A DNA stretch of 64,000 bases, from positions 186,001 to 250,000 of the forward strand of contig NZ_PVLQ01000012.1 of NCBI RefSeq assembly GCF_002980595.1, in the 5' to 3' direction. A program made the position numbers and the translations under genes. The stretch is from Malikia granosa. GTDB lineage: Bacteria; Pseudomonadota; Gammaproteobacteria; Burkholderiales; Burkholderiaceae_C. The notes under the pieces are model-generated. The model saw only the letters and a program-made list of their open reading frames with translations. It was not told the DNA's origin and searched no databases. Shown here piece after piece: positions 1 to 11,416 of the stretch (position 1 is its first letter; each line of letters opens with the position of its first letter).

Positions 1-323
1 TGCTGGGACAGGTGCGGCCTCCTGCCGACTGGTCGGCCGGGCCGCCGCCGGTGCTGAGCCTGCTCGCCGTCACGATCAAGACCGGCCGCACGCACCAGAT
101 CCGCGTCCACCTGGCGAGCGCCGGCCATCCGATTGCCGGCGATGACAAGTATGGCGACTTCGATTTGAATCGTGCCTTGCAAAGGAACGGGCTCAAGCGC
201 ATGTTTCTGCACGCCTGGCAATTGGGAGTGACCCATCCGGTGTCGCAGTCTGCTCTTCAATTGCAGGCCGATTTGCCGCCCGAATTGAAGGATTGGGGCA
301 GCGTGGCCGATTTCTTCGTATAA
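1..323 (+). CDS. rluC: 23S rRNA pseudouridine synthase RluC, C-terminal part
   Basis: This is the C-terminal end of an RluA-family pseudouridine synthase; the gene begins before the window and the stop TAA is at 321-323. The visible part contains the family signature [25 protein letters not shown] followed by the FLHAW and HPVS segments that close the catalytic domain, matching RluC, which modifies uridines 955, 2504 and 2580 of 23S rRNA. The RluD/RluA catalytic HRLD motif would lie upstream and is not visible, so assignment to RluC rather than RluD rests on similarity of this tail. Confidence 0.8.
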   Translation, partial: LGQVRPPADWSAGPPPVLSLLAVTIKTGRTHQIRVHLASAGHPIAGDDKYGDFDLNRALQRNGLKRMFLHAWQLGVTHPVSQSALQLQADLPPELKDWGSVADFFV

Positions 324-324
324 T
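293..324 (+). promoter_or_regulatory. Probable promoter of the H-NS gene, perfect -10 box
   Basis: A perfect TATAAT lies at 319-324 and overlaps the rluC stop codon. The best -35 is weak (TTGGGG at 293-298, 20-bp spacer). Transcription from here would give a leader of about 30 nt before the H-NS ATG at 360, which has an AAGGAC ribosome site at 346-351. Confidence 0.45.
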
Positions 325-359
325 CGCGGCGTTAAATCTCTTAAAGCAAGGACGTCGAC

Positions 360-671
360 ATGGCAACTTATTCCGAATTGGTTTCGCAAGCCCAGGCTCT
401 GATGGCGCAGGCCGAGCAGGTGCGCAAGCACGAACTCGCCAACGTGATCGCCGATATCAAGGCCAAGATGAAGGAATACGGCATCACGGTTGAAGACCTG
501 GGTGCGGCATCCTCCGGCCGCAAGGGCGGCGCTGGCAAATCCAAGGCCCCGGCCAAATACCAGGGTCCGAATGGCGAGCTGTGGTCGGGCGGCCCGGGCC
601 GCAAGCCCGAATGGGTCAAGGCTGCACTGGCAGCCGGCCAGAGCCTGGACCAATTCCTGATCAATTCCTGA
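360..671 (+). CDS. H-NS family nucleoid-associated protein
   Basis: Small (103 aa) nucleoid protein of the H-NS/StpA/BpH3 type, expected to bind AT-rich DNA and silence genes. The N-terminal 45 residues are helical and suited to oligomerisation. A lysine/glycine/alanine-rich linker (about 55-66) leads to the C-terminal DNA-binding domain, with the family core KYQGPNGELWSGGPGRKPEW near residues 67-86. Start chosen at ATG 360 because of the AAGGAC site 8 nt upstream. It is monocistronic: a strong -10 box before it and a rho-independent terminator after it. Burkholderiales usually encode several such paralogues, so the particular paralogue cannot be named. Confidence 0.9.
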   Translation: MATYSELVSQAQALMAQAEQVRKHELANVIADIKAKMKEYGITVEDLGAASSGRKGGAGKSKAPAKYQGPNGELWSGGPGRKPEWVKAALAAGQSLDQFLINS

Positions 672-702
672 TCCTTGGCGGGCTTGTCGTTTCCCGTGTA
701 AG

Positions 703-726
703 AGGGCGCTTTTGCGCCCTTTTTTC
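703..726 (+). terminator. Rho-independent terminator after H-NS gene
   Basis: Perfect 7-bp stem AGGGCGC/GCGCCCT with a TTTT loop, followed immediately by TTTTTC. It separates the H-NS gene from the HAD phosphatase. Confidence 0.9.
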
Positions 727-743
727 TTTTTGAGATTTTCATC

Positions 744-1403
744 ATGCGTCCACGCCGTTTCGACCTGATCGCCTTCGACTGGGATGGCACCCTGTTCGAC
801 TCCACCCGCCTGATCACGCTCAGCATCCAGCAGGCCGTGCGCGATGTCGGCGGCCGCGTGCCCAGCGATGCCCAGGCCTCCTACGTCATCGGCATGGGGC
901 TGATGCAGGCCCTGGCCCATGCCGCGCCCGATGTGCCGGTCGAGCAGTACGAGCGCCTGGGCGAACGCTACCGCCATCATTACCTTGCGCGCCAGCATGA
1001 CATCAGCCTGTTCGACGGGGTCCTGCCCATGCTGGCCGATCTCAAGTCGCGCCACCACTGGCTGGCGGTGGCCACGGGAAAAAGCCGGCGCGGCCTCGAT
1101 GAGACGCTGCGCCATGTCGAGCTGCAAGGCGTGTTCGATGGCTCCCGCACCGCCGACGAGACCGCCGGCAAGCCCAGTCCGCAGATGCTGTTCGAGCTGA
1201 TGCGCGAATTCGGCGTCGAGCCCGAGCGCACCTTGATGATCGGCGATACCACCCATGACCTGCAGATGGCGCTCAATGCCGGCTGCGCCAGCCTGGGCGT
1301 CAGCTATGGCGCCCATGATCCGGCCGGCTTTGCGGCCCTGCAGCCGCTGCATGTCGCGCATTCGGTGCGCGAGCTGCACGACTGGCTCACGGCCAGCGCC
1401 TGA
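744..1403 (+). CDS. HAD-IA family phosphatase (phosphoglycolate phosphatase-like)
   Basis: 219-aa soluble HAD-superfamily phosphatase. All four motifs are visible: motif I FDWDGTLFDS with the nucleophilic Asp near residue 11, motif II VATGKS, the motif III lysine in KPSPQML, and motif IV IGDTTHDLQMALNAG. The cap insertion after motif I places it in subfamily IA with Gph-like enzymes. A gene of this family commonly follows rluC in Burkholderiales, as here apart from the interposed H-NS gene. The substrate cannot be set from sequence; 2-phosphoglycolate is the usual annotation, and nucleoside monophosphates or other small phosphates are alternatives. Confidence 0.85.
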   Translation: MRPRRFDLIAFDWDGTLFDSTRLITLSIQQAVRDVGGRVPSDAQASYVIGMGLMQALAHAAPDVPVEQYERLGERYRHHYLARQHDISLFDGVLPMLADLKSRHHWLAVATGKSRRGLDETLRHVELQGVFDGSRTADETAGKPSPQMLFELMREFGVEPERTLMIGDTTHDLQMALNAGCASLGVSYGAHDPAGFAALQPLHVAHSVRELHDWLTASA

Positions 1404-1509
1404 ACCGCGGCGACAGCGCGAGGCCCGCGAGCCTGCCGGCAGGGCGGGCACAATCGAGCCGATCCCAGGCCTGTCGCAGAACGGGCTTCATTTCCCCAGA
1501 GAGAACAAG

Positions 1510-2457
1510 ATGTCGGTCCAATGGTTTCCCGGTCACATGCACGCCACCAGGAAGGCGATCCTCGAGCGCGTCAAGGAGCTCGATGTCGTGGTCGAGCTGC
1601 TCGATGCGCGCCTGCCTGGCTCCAGTGCCAACCCCCTGCTCGCCGAGCTGACGGCGGGCAAGCCCACGCTCAAGGTGCTCAACAAGCAGGACCTGGCCGA
1701 TCCGGTCCGCACCGAGCAATGGCTGGCGCATTACAACGCCCGTCCCGGCACCCGGGCCATCGCGCTCGATGCCAGCGAGACCTCGCCGGCCAAGGCCATC
1801 ATCGCGGCCTGCCGCGAGCTCGCGCCGCTGCGTGGCGGCATGGCCAAGCCGCTGCGCGTGCTGATCGGCGGCATTCCCAACGTCGGCAAGTCGACCCTGG
1901 TCAATACCCTGAAAGGCAAGCGCGCGACCAAGACCGGCGACGAGGCCGGCGTGACCAAGGTCGAGCAGCGCATCGTGCTGGCCGACGACTTCTACCTCTA
2001 TGACACGCCCGGCATGCTCTGGCCCAAGATCGTCGTGCCCGAGAGCGGCTATCACCTCGCCGCCAGCGGCGCCGTCGGACGCAATGCCTACGACGAGGAG
2101 CTGGTCGCGCTGGAGCTGCTCAAGGTGCTGCAAGGCCCTTACGCGGCGCTGCTCGAGGCGCGCTACAAATGGGGCAGTGCGCCCGAGGCGATCGCGGCCA
2201 TGAAGGACGAGGAGCTGCTGTTCGCGATCGGCAAGAAGCGTGGCGCGCTGCTGCCGGGCGGCAAGCTCAACGCGCAGAAGGCGGCCGAGACCCTGCTGAC
2301 CGACTTCCGCAGCGGCGCGCTGGGCCGGATCACGCTCGAGACCCCGGAGCAGTTCGCGCGCTGGCTGGCCGCCGGTCTCGAGGCCGAGGCCAGGCTCGCG
2401 GCCGAGCGCCAGAAGAAGCTGGCCCAGCGCCGCGGCCAGCCGCGCAACGCGCCCTGA
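1510..2457 (+). CDS. ylqF: Ribosome biogenesis GTPase YlqF (RbgA type)
   Basis: 315-aa circularly permuted GTPase that helps late assembly of the 50S subunit. The permuted order is plain: G4 NKQD near residue 60, then the P-loop GGIPNVGKSTLVNTL near 120-134, then G3 DTPG near 165. The N-terminal VQWFPGHMHATRK is the family hallmark. Although the reading frame stays open upstream to 1255, ATG 1510 is the true start because it opens exactly at this hallmark and is preceded by AGAGAGAA. The C-terminal 45 residues are basic and helical, as expected for rRNA contact. Confidence 0.92.
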   Translation: MSVQWFPGHMHATRKAILERVKELDVVVELLDARLPGSSANPLLAELTAGKPTLKVLNKQDLADPVRTEQWLAHYNARPGTRAIALDASETSPAKAIIAACRELAPLRGGMAKPLRVLIGGIPNVGKSTLVNTLKGKRATKTGDEAGVTKVEQRIVLADDFYLYDTPGMLWPKIVVPESGYHLAASGAVGRNAYDEELVALELLKVLQGPYAALLEARYKWGSAPEAIAAMKDEELLFAIGKKRGALLPGGKLNAQKAAETLLTDFRSGALGRITLETPEQFARWLAAGLEAEARLAAERQKKLAQRRGQPRNAP

Positions 2458-2462
2458 GCCGG

Positions 2463-2536
2463 TTTTCCACAGCTGCCGATCGCCAGTGGACAAGATCCGA
2501 CTTGTTCAGCGATTGCCTGAACAAGCCTGTGCACAA
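2463..2536. repeat. Inverted repeat flanked by DnaA-box-like sequences
   Basis: In the 225-bp spacer between ylqF and tRNA-Leu there is a perfect 9-bp inverted repeat, CTTGTTCAG (2501-2509) and CTGAACAAG (2517-2525), with a 7-nt loop. It is flanked by TTTTCCACA (2463-2471, fits the relaxed DnaA consensus TTWTNCACA) and by two weaker relatives on the minus strand at 2485-2493 and 2528-2536. There is no T-run, so it is not a classical terminator. The role is unknown. Confidence 0.5.
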
Positions 2537-2682
2537 ATCGGGGGAATTCCGGTATCGAGGGTCTAAGTCATTGTCCTGCAACGACAAGGCTTGCGCTGCC
2601 TGTTTCTTGTGCAGCCGGGACTGGCTTGCTGTCGGGCGCCTCCGGGCAGTGGCTGCGGCGTCTGGGGTAAACTAGAGAATTG

Positions 2683-2771
2683 GCCCCGGTGGTGAAATTG
2701 GTAGACACATCGGACTTAAAATCCGCCGCCTCTAATCGGGCGTACCGGTTCGATTCCGGTCCGGGGCACCA
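2683..2771 (+). tRNA. tRNA-Leu (anticodon UAA), CCA encoded
   Basis: Full cloverleaf with a 7-bp acceptor stem GCCCCGG (2683-2689) pairing with CCGGGGC (2761-2767), discriminator A and encoded CCA. The anticodon loop CTTAAAA has TAA at 2717-2719. The long variable arm identifies a class II leucine tRNA, and the T-arm GGTTCGATTCC is canonical. It reads codons UUA/UUG. Confidence 0.97.
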
Positions 2772-2954
2772 GGCAGCGCCGCAGCAGCGCCTGCCATCAT
2801 CTCGAGCCGCCCAGCCGGCCTGTCCTATCTGGCCCGCCGGCTCCCGCTGCGGCCCTCACTCCATCCCCATTTGCGCTGGCACCCAGGCCCTACAATCTTG
2901 TCGACAGCCGAAGGCAGGACCCGCGCCGACCAGCGCACAACCGCGAGCAACACC

Positions 2955-3581
2955 ATGACCTCATTCAACCCGCCTTTCGAGATCCACGTCCATGGTGACA
3001 TCCTCCTGCGCGACGAGGTGGACTACAAGAGCCTGCAGGAGGCGCTCAAGCCCCTGTGGAAGTACACCGGCGCCAAGACCCTGCTCGAGGCAGCACCGAG
3101 CTTCTACGAGGACGAGCCCGGCATCCGCTTCGACCCCAAGGAACATCTGCTGCAGATCTGCTGGAGCGTCGAGGGTGACGAGGACTTCCGCCATGCGCTC
3201 GACGAGGTCTGCATGGGCATCAACGAGATCGCTGCCGCTGGCGCCGCGCTCGAGGTGTCCTTCTACGACCTTGAGTTCGACGAGGAGGAGGCTCCGCCCG
3301 AGGCCGAGGCGCGCGACGATTTCCTGCTGCTCTTCGTCGGCCCGAATCCGGCCGCCATCATGCAGGTCCAGCGCGACCTGCTGGTGCAGGACGTGGTACA
3401 CCTGATGGAGCGCCATTTCGACGGCTCCGAGCTCGGCGGCGTGGTGGCCGAGATCGACAAGCTGTTCACCGGCCGCTTCGATGCGTTGATCAGTTCGATG
3501 CAGCTGGGCCGGCCGCCGCGCGGCGGCAATGGCCCTGCCGGTGGCCATGGCGGCCCGCGCAAGCCGCGCCACCTGCACTGA
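2955..3581 (+). CDS. Conserved Burkholderiales protein (DUF6806-like)
   Basis: 208-aa soluble, acidic protein without signal peptide or membrane segment. It opens with FEIHVHGDILLRDEV, has an acidic patch FDEEEAPPEAEARDD near residues 115-130 and a highly ordered stretch VGPNPAAIMQVQRDLL. The C-terminus is a Gly/Arg/Pro/His-rich tail. I recognise this as a protein conserved in Burkholderiales and annotated, as far as I recall, as DUF6806; no function is known to me. ATG 2955 was chosen because homologues begin at this point. It is followed by a strong bidirectional terminator and so is likely monocistronic. Confidence 0.75.
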   Translation: MTSFNPPFEIHVHGDILLRDEVDYKSLQEALKPLWKYTGAKTLLEAAPSFYEDEPGIRFDPKEHLLQICWSVEGDEDFRHALDEVCMGINEIAAAGAALEVSFYDLEFDEEEAPPEAEARDDFLLLFVGPNPAAIMQVQRDLLVQDVVHLMERHFDGSELGGVVAEIDKLFTGRFDALISSMQLGRPPRGGNGPAGGHGGPRKPRHLH

Positions 3582-3626
3582 GTTCGCTTCCAGCGCACAG
3601 GCTTGAGCCAGCCTGTGACTCGGAAA

Positions 3627-3664
3627 GCAAAAAGCCCCTGCCGGCAGCGACAGGGGCTTTTTGC
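3627..3664. terminator. Bidirectional rho-independent terminator
   Basis: A 14-bp perfect stem, GCAAAAAGCCCCTG (3627-3640) with CAGGGGCTTTTTGC (3651-3664), and a 10-nt loop. The A-run and T-run let it work for the gene on the left (+) and for fumarase on the right (-), which converge here. Confidence 0.92.
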
Positions 3665-3694
3665 TGGCTGGCGCCCGCAGCGGGCGCCGGCGCA

Positions 3695-5245
3695 TCAGTT
3701 CGCCGAGATCGCGATGCCCTTGAACTCGCCGCTGGCGATGCGCTGCTTCCATTCGGTCGGGCCGTTCTCGTGCACGTTGGCGCCGCTCGAGTCGACCGCC
3801 ACCGTCACCGGCATGTCCTGCACCTCAAACTCGTAGATCGCTTCCATGCCGAGGTCGGCAAAGCCCACCACCTTGGCCGACTTGATCGCCTTGGCGACCA
3901 GGTAGGCGGCGCCGCCCACCGCCATCAGGTAGGCGCTCTGGTTGTCCTTGATCGCTTGGATCGCGACCGGGCCGCGCTCGGACTTGCCGATCATCGAGAT
4001 CAGGCCGGTCTGCTCGAGCATGGTGCGGGTGAACTTGTCCATGCGGGTGGCAGTGGTCGGGCCGGCCGGGCCGACGACCTCGTCGCGCACCGGGTCGACC
4101 GGGCCGACGTAGTAAATGACGCGGTTGGTGAAGTCGACCGGCAGCTGCTCGCCCTTGGCCAGCATGTCGGCGATGCGCTTGTGCGCGGCGTCGCGGCCGG
4201 TCAGGATCTTGCCGTTGAGCAGCAGCTTCTGGCCGACCTTCCAGGAGGCGACTTCTTCCTTGCTCAGGCTGTCGAGGTTGACGCGGGTGGCCGACTTGAC
4301 GTCGGGCGTCCAGGTCACGGCCGGCCAGTCCTCGAGCTTGGGCGGCTCGATCTTGGCCGGGCCCGTGCCGTCGAGGTGGAAATGGCAGTGGCGGGTCGCG
4401 GCGCAGTTGGGCACCAGGGCCACCGGCAGGTTGGCCGCGTGGCAGGGGTAGTCCAGCACCTTGACGTCGAGCACCGTGGTCAGGCCGCCCAGGCCCTGGG
4501 CGCCGACGCCCAGCGCGTTGACCTTCTCGTACAGTTCTAGGCGCAGCTGCTCGGGCCGGCTCAGGGTCGCGCCGGTCTTGGCCTTGGCGATCAGCTCATG
4601 GATGTCGACCGGGGCCATGATCGATTCCTTGGCCAGCAGCATGGCCTTCTCGGGCGTGCCGCCGATGCCGATGCCGATGATGCCGGGCGGGCACCAGCCG
4701 GCGCCCATCTCGGGGATCTTCTTGAGCACCCAGTCGACCAGGTCGTCGGACGGGTTGAGCATCGCGAACTTGGCCTTGGCTTCCGAGCCGCCGCCCTTGG
4801 CGGCGCAGATCACTTCGACATGGTCGCCCGGGACGATCTCGAAGTGCACCACGGCCGGCGTGTTGTCCTTGGTGTTCTTGCGGGCGCCGGCCGGGTCGGC
4901 CAGCACCGAGGCGCGCAGCGGGTTGTCCGGGTTGGCGTAGGCGCGGCGCACGCCCTCGTCGATCATCTGCTGCACGCTCATGGTCGCGTCGGGCCAGCTG
5001 ACGTTCATGCCGACCTTGATGAAGACCATGCCGATGCCGGTGTCCTGGCAGATCGGGCGGTGGCCTTCGGCGGCCATGCGGCTGTTGGTCAGGATCTGCG
5101 CGATCGCGTCCTTGGCGGCCGGGCTCTGCTCGCGCTCGTAGGCTTCGCCCAGCGCCTTGATGTAGTCCAGCGGGTGGTAGTAGCTGATGTACTGGAAGGC
5201 GTCCGCGATGGACTGGATCAGGTCTTCCTGTTTGATGGCGGTCAT
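3695..5245 (-). CDS. fumA: Fumarate hydratase, class I (iron-sulfur)
   Basis: 516-aa single-chain class I fumarase that hydrates fumarate to L-malate in the TCA cycle with an oxygen-labile [4Fe-4S] cluster. Cluster ligands are visible: Cys66 in GHRPICQDTG, and cysteines in VPNCAATRHCHFHLDG about residues 280-290. The N-terminal alpha-domain and C-terminal beta-domain (from about residue 385, GPAGPTTATRMDKFT) are fused, as in FumA/FumB. It lies 37 nt downstream of the yqhA-like gene and probably shares its transcript. The symbol fumA is by family; the paralogue cannot be distinguished. Confidence 0.93.
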   Translation of the reverse strand: MTAIKQEDLIQSIADAFQYISYYHPLDYIKALGEAYEREQSPAAKDAIAQILTNSRMAAEGHRPICQDTGIGMVFIKVGMNVSWPDATMSVQQMIDEGVRRAYANPDNPLRASVLADPAGARKNTKDNTPAVVHFEIVPGDHVEVICAAKGGGSEAKAKFAMLNPSDDLVDWVLKKIPEMGAGWCPPGIIGIGIGGTPEKAMLLAKESIMAPVDIHELIAKAKTGATLSRPEQLRLELYEKVNALGVGAQGLGGLTTVLDVKVLDYPCHAANLPVALVPNCAATRHCHFHLDGTGPAKIEPPKLEDWPAVTWTPDVKSATRVNLDSLSKEEVASWKVGQKLLLNGKILTGRDAAHKRIADMLAKGEQLPVDFTNRVIYYVGPVDPVRDEVVGPAGPTTATRMDKFTRTMLEQTGLISMIGKSERGPVAIQAIKDNQSAYLMAVGGAAYLVAKAIKSAKVVGFADLGMEAIYEFEVQDMPVTVAVDSSGANVHENGPTEWKQRIASGEFKGIAISAN

Positions 5246-5282
5246 GTCAGGTCTTTCAGGGGTCGGGAAATGGGGGCTGGCT

Positions 5283-5885
5283 TCAGTGCTTGTCCGCGGC
5301 GGACAGGTTCAGCAGGCGGTCGGTGAAGGCGATCGCCATCGCGCTGAGCAGGAACACGGCATGGATGATGGTCTGCCACATCAGCACCTTCTCGTCGTAG
5401 TTGGCGGCGTTGATGAAGGTCTTGAGCAGGTGGATCGACGAGATGCCGATGATGGCGGTGGCCAGCTTGACCTTGAGCACCGAGGCATTGACATGGCTGA
5501 GCCATTCGGGCTGGTCGGGGTGGCTCTCGAGTCCCATGCGGCTGACGAAGGTCTCGTAGCCGCCGACGATCACCATGATCAGCAGGTTCGAGATCATCAC
5601 GACGTCGATCAGCGCGAGCACGACCAGCATGATGATGGTCTCGTTGAGCGCGGTCACTTCCGAGCCCGACTTGTAGCCCATGCTGGTGACCAGCGCGTTG
5701 AGCGCGTTCTGGTTGCCGAAGGCGGCCTCGATCAGGTGGATCAGCTCGATCCAGAAATGGTAGACATAGATGCCCTGGGCCGCGATCAGGCCGAGATAGA
5801 GCGGCAGCTGCAGCCAGCGACTGGCGAAGATCAGTTTCGGCAGCGGGCCGATCGGCTGGGTGGGGTCGGTCTTGGTGGAGCTCAT
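5283..5885 (-). CDS. yqhA: YqhA family inner-membrane protein (UPF0114/TIGR00645)
   Basis: 200-aa integral membrane protein. Four hydrophobic segments can be seen: about residues 25-45, 88-110, 138-158 and 168-185. The stretch [21 protein letters not shown] is the family signature. Function is unknown; relatives of UPF0114 have been suggested to be channel-like. The gene precedes class I fumarase in the same direction, an arrangement I associate with other betaproteobacteria. The start at 5885 lacks an obvious Shine-Dalgarno sequence. Confidence 0.85.
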   Translation of the reverse strand: MSSTKTDPTQPIGPLPKLIFASRWLQLPLYLGLIAAQGIYVYHFWIELIHLIEAAFGNQNALNALVTSMGYKSGSEVTALNETIIMLVVLALIDVVMISNLLIMVIVGGYETFVSRMGLESHPDQPEWLSHVNASVLKVKLATAIIGISSIHLLKTFINAANYDEKVLMWQTIIHAVFLLSAMAIAFTDRLLNLSAADKH

Positions 5886-6021
5886 TGGGTGGGTTCGGGT
5901 TGGCGGGTCAATTGTAGGGGGCGCGTGCCGGCTTGGCCGGCCTGCGGTGTAAGAGCCTCGTCAGAGAGCCCGCGCACATTCACGCCGATAGCCACCATCG
6001 AGCCATTACAGAGGAGACCCC

Positions 6022-8016
<1,995 letters not shown>

Positions 8017-8037
8017 GTCCGTTCCCGGTCCATTCAG

Positions 8038-8066
8038 CAGCCCGCCCCTGGCGGGCTGTTTTTTTT
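8038..8066 (+). terminator. Rho-independent terminator after acs
   Basis: Perfect 9-bp stem CAGCCCGCC/GGCGGGCTG with a 3-nt loop followed by eight T residues. Confidence 0.95.
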
Positions 8067-8128
8067 GCCGCTGCAGGGCTACCATGCCAAGCCATAACAA
8101 GCCGCTTTCGCGGCAGGGGGAGCTTGCG

Positions 8129-8371
8129 ATGTATCTGTTGCTGCTGGGGCTGGCACTGCTGTTGCTCAAGTACCTGCAAGTCGAGCCGGTCGCGGCCTGG
8201 GACTGGTGGTGGGTGCTGTCACCGCTAGGGGCTGCCGTGCTCTGGTGGTGGTGGGCCGACCATTTCGGCTACACCAAGCGCCAGACCATGGCCAAGATGG
8301 ACGAGCGCAAGCGCCGGCGCCTGGACGCGAGCCGGCGCCGCCTGGGCCTGCCGCCGCTGGACCGGCGCTGA
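8129..8371 (+). CDS. Small Trp-rich membrane protein (TIGR04438 type)
   Basis: 80-aa protein with one or two hydrophobic segments ([16 protein letters not shown] and [15 protein letters not shown]) rich in tryptophan, followed by a very basic tail ([18 protein letters not shown]). This matches the small Trp-rich family TIGR04438 of Burkholderiales, function unknown. An upstream ATG at 8084 is in frame, but ATG 8129 is preferred: it is preceded by GGGGGAG at 7-nt spacing and matches where the family starts. It sits between acs and lgt, 55 nt before lgt. Confidence 0.8.
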   Translation: MYLLLLGLALLLLKYLQVEPVAAWDWWWVLSPLGAAVLWWWWADHFGYTKRQTMAKMDERKRRRLDASRRRLGLPPLDRR

Positions 8372-8426
8372 AGGGCTACCGCTGCGCCGGCCGGAGCGGA
8401 CTTGCCGCGCTGGCACAATGGGCCCC

Positions 8427-9236
8427 ATGTTGATCCATCCGCAAATCGATCCGGTGGCCCTGCGCCTGGGGCCCTTGTCTGTCCACTGGTACGGGCTGAC
8501 CTATCTGGCGGCCTTCCTGATGTTCGTCTGGCTGGGACGGCGCCGACTGCGCCATCCGTCCTTCGCGGCTATCCAGGGGCAGGGCGCCTGGAGCGCGCGC
8601 GATGTCGAGGACATCCTGTTCCTGGGCGTGCTCGGCGTCGTGCTCGGCGGGCGCATCGGCTATGTGCTGTTCTACAAGCCGCTCGAGTACCTGGCCCATC
8701 CGCTCAAGGTGTTCGCGGTCTGGGAAGGCGGCATGAGCTTCCATGGCGGCATGCTCGGCGTGCTGCTGGCGATGGCCTGGTTCGCCCATTCGCGCCACAG
8801 GCCCTGGCTGCAGGTGATGGACTTCATCGCCCCTTGCGTGCCGACCGGACTCGCGGCCGGTCGCATCGGCAACTTCATCAATGGCGAGCTCTGGGGCCGG
8901 GTGGCCGATCCCGCGCTGCCCTGGGCCATGCTGTTTCGCGGCGCGGGCGAGCTGCCGCGCCATCCCTCGCAGCTCTACCAGTTCGCGCTCGAGGGCCTGC
9001 TGCTGTTCGTCCTGCTCTGGCTCTACGCGCGCCGGCCGCGCCGTCGCGGCGAGGTCTCTGCCGTCTTCCTGGTCGGCTACGGCCTGATGCGCTTCATTGC
9101 CGAATATTTCCGCGAACCCGATGCCCACCTCGGCCTGCTGCAGATGGGCCTGAGCATGGGCCAGTGGCTGTCGCTGCCCATGGTCCTGGCCGGCTCCCTG
9201 CTCTGGCTGTGGGCGCGGCGCCAGCCTGCGGCCTGA
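8427..9236 (+). CDS. lgt: Prolipoprotein diacylglyceryl transferase
   Basis: 269-aa inner-membrane enzyme that transfers diacylglycerol from phosphatidylglycerol to the lipobox cysteine of prolipoproteins, the first step of lipoprotein maturation. About seven hydrophobic segments are visible. Key motifs are [11 protein letters not shown] near residue 105 (catalytic His region), the Lgt signature [16 protein letters not shown] near 138-153, and [13 protein letters not shown] near 180. Two in-frame ATGs exist, 8418 and 8427; the second gives [23 protein letters not shown], the usual Lgt start. The downstream ligase starts 23 nt after its stop. Confidence 0.95.
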   Translation: MLIHPQIDPVALRLGPLSVHWYGLTYLAAFLMFVWLGRRRLRHPSFAAIQGQGAWSARDVEDILFLGVLGVVLGGRIGYVLFYKPLEYLAHPLKVFAVWEGGMSFHGGMLGVLLAMAWFAHSRHRPWLQVMDFIAPCVPTGLAAGRIGNFINGELWGRVADPALPWAMLFRGAGELPRHPSQLYQFALEGLLLFVLLWLYARRPRRRGEVSAVFLVGYGLMRFIAEYFREPDAHLGLLQMGLSMGQWLSLPMVLAGSLLWLWARRQPAA

Positions 9237-9259
9237 TCGCTTCGACCGGCCTGCATCCC

Positions 9260-10810
<1,551 letters not shown>

Positions 10811-10847
10811 CGCCGAGGCCGGAGTCCCGGCCCCCGGCCCCCGGCCT

Positions 10848-11291
10848 TCAGCGCAGCACCAGCACCGGGATATGCGAGTGGGTCAGCACCTGCTGGGTCT
10901 CGCTGCCCAGCAGCAGGCGCTTGATGCCCTTGCGGCCGTGCGAGGCCATCACGATCAGGTCGCACTTGTTGCGCTTGGCCGCCGCTATGATGGCTTCCGA
11001 CACCAGGTCTGACTTGGCGGTCATGGCCTTGACCTTGACCTGGCGCTTCTGGCCCTCGGACTTGATCGCGTTGACCACCTGCAAGGCCTCGTCCTGCCAC
11101 TGCTGCTCGATGCGCTTGATCTCCTCGGCATCCACGCCCACGCCACCCTCGAAATAGGTCTGCGGGTAGAGCGGCACCACCTTGAGCGCCACGACCTCGG
11201 CGCCCGTGAGGTCGGCCAGGTTCAGGGCATGCGCGACGGCTGCTTCGGACAGTTTGGAGCCATCGGTGGCCACCAGGATGCGCTTGTACAT
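10848..11291 (-). CDS. Universal stress protein, UspA family (first copy)
   Basis: 147-aa single-domain Usp protein. It opens MYKRILVATDGS with the nucleotide-binding start, has the Walker-like core IVMASHGRKGIKRLLLGSETQQVLTHS (the G-2x-G-9x-G-S/T pattern of ATP-binding Usps) and ends PVLVLR. ATG 11291 is preceded by a perfect AAGGAGG at 7-nt spacing. The gene is divergent from ccoI, and an FNR-type box lies between them, 78 nt upstream of this start; control by low oxygen is therefore plausible, as known for Usp genes in the Anr regulon of Pseudomonas. Confidence 0.93.
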   Translation of the reverse strand: MYKRILVATDGSKLSEAAVAHALNLADLTGAEVVALKVVPLYPQTYFEGGVGVDAEEIKRIEQQWQDEALQVVNAIKSEGQKRQVKVKAMTAKSDLVSEAIIAAAKRNKCDLIVMASHGRKGIKRLLLGSETQQVLTHSHIPVLVLR

Positions 11292-11368
11292 GAAACCTCC
11301 TTGAAGGTGAATGAGAGAGAGCTGAATGCAGTTTATGCCCGTCGACTGTCTCTTGTACACAGACAGGC

Positions 11369-11382
11369 TTGACCCAGGTCAG
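11369..11382. promoter_or_regulatory. FNR-type box upstream of ccoI and uspA
   Basis: TTGACCCAGGTCAG: two TTGACC half-sites, the right one with a final mismatch. The centre at 11375.5 is about 41.5 bp before the ccoI ATG at 11417; with the -10-like GATAAT at 11403-11408 it fits a class II FNR promoter. The box is nearly symmetric and could also act on the divergent uspA gene. Confidence 0.8.
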
Positions 11383-11416
11383 GCAGCGTTGGAATACCCT
11401 GAGATAATGCGCGACT

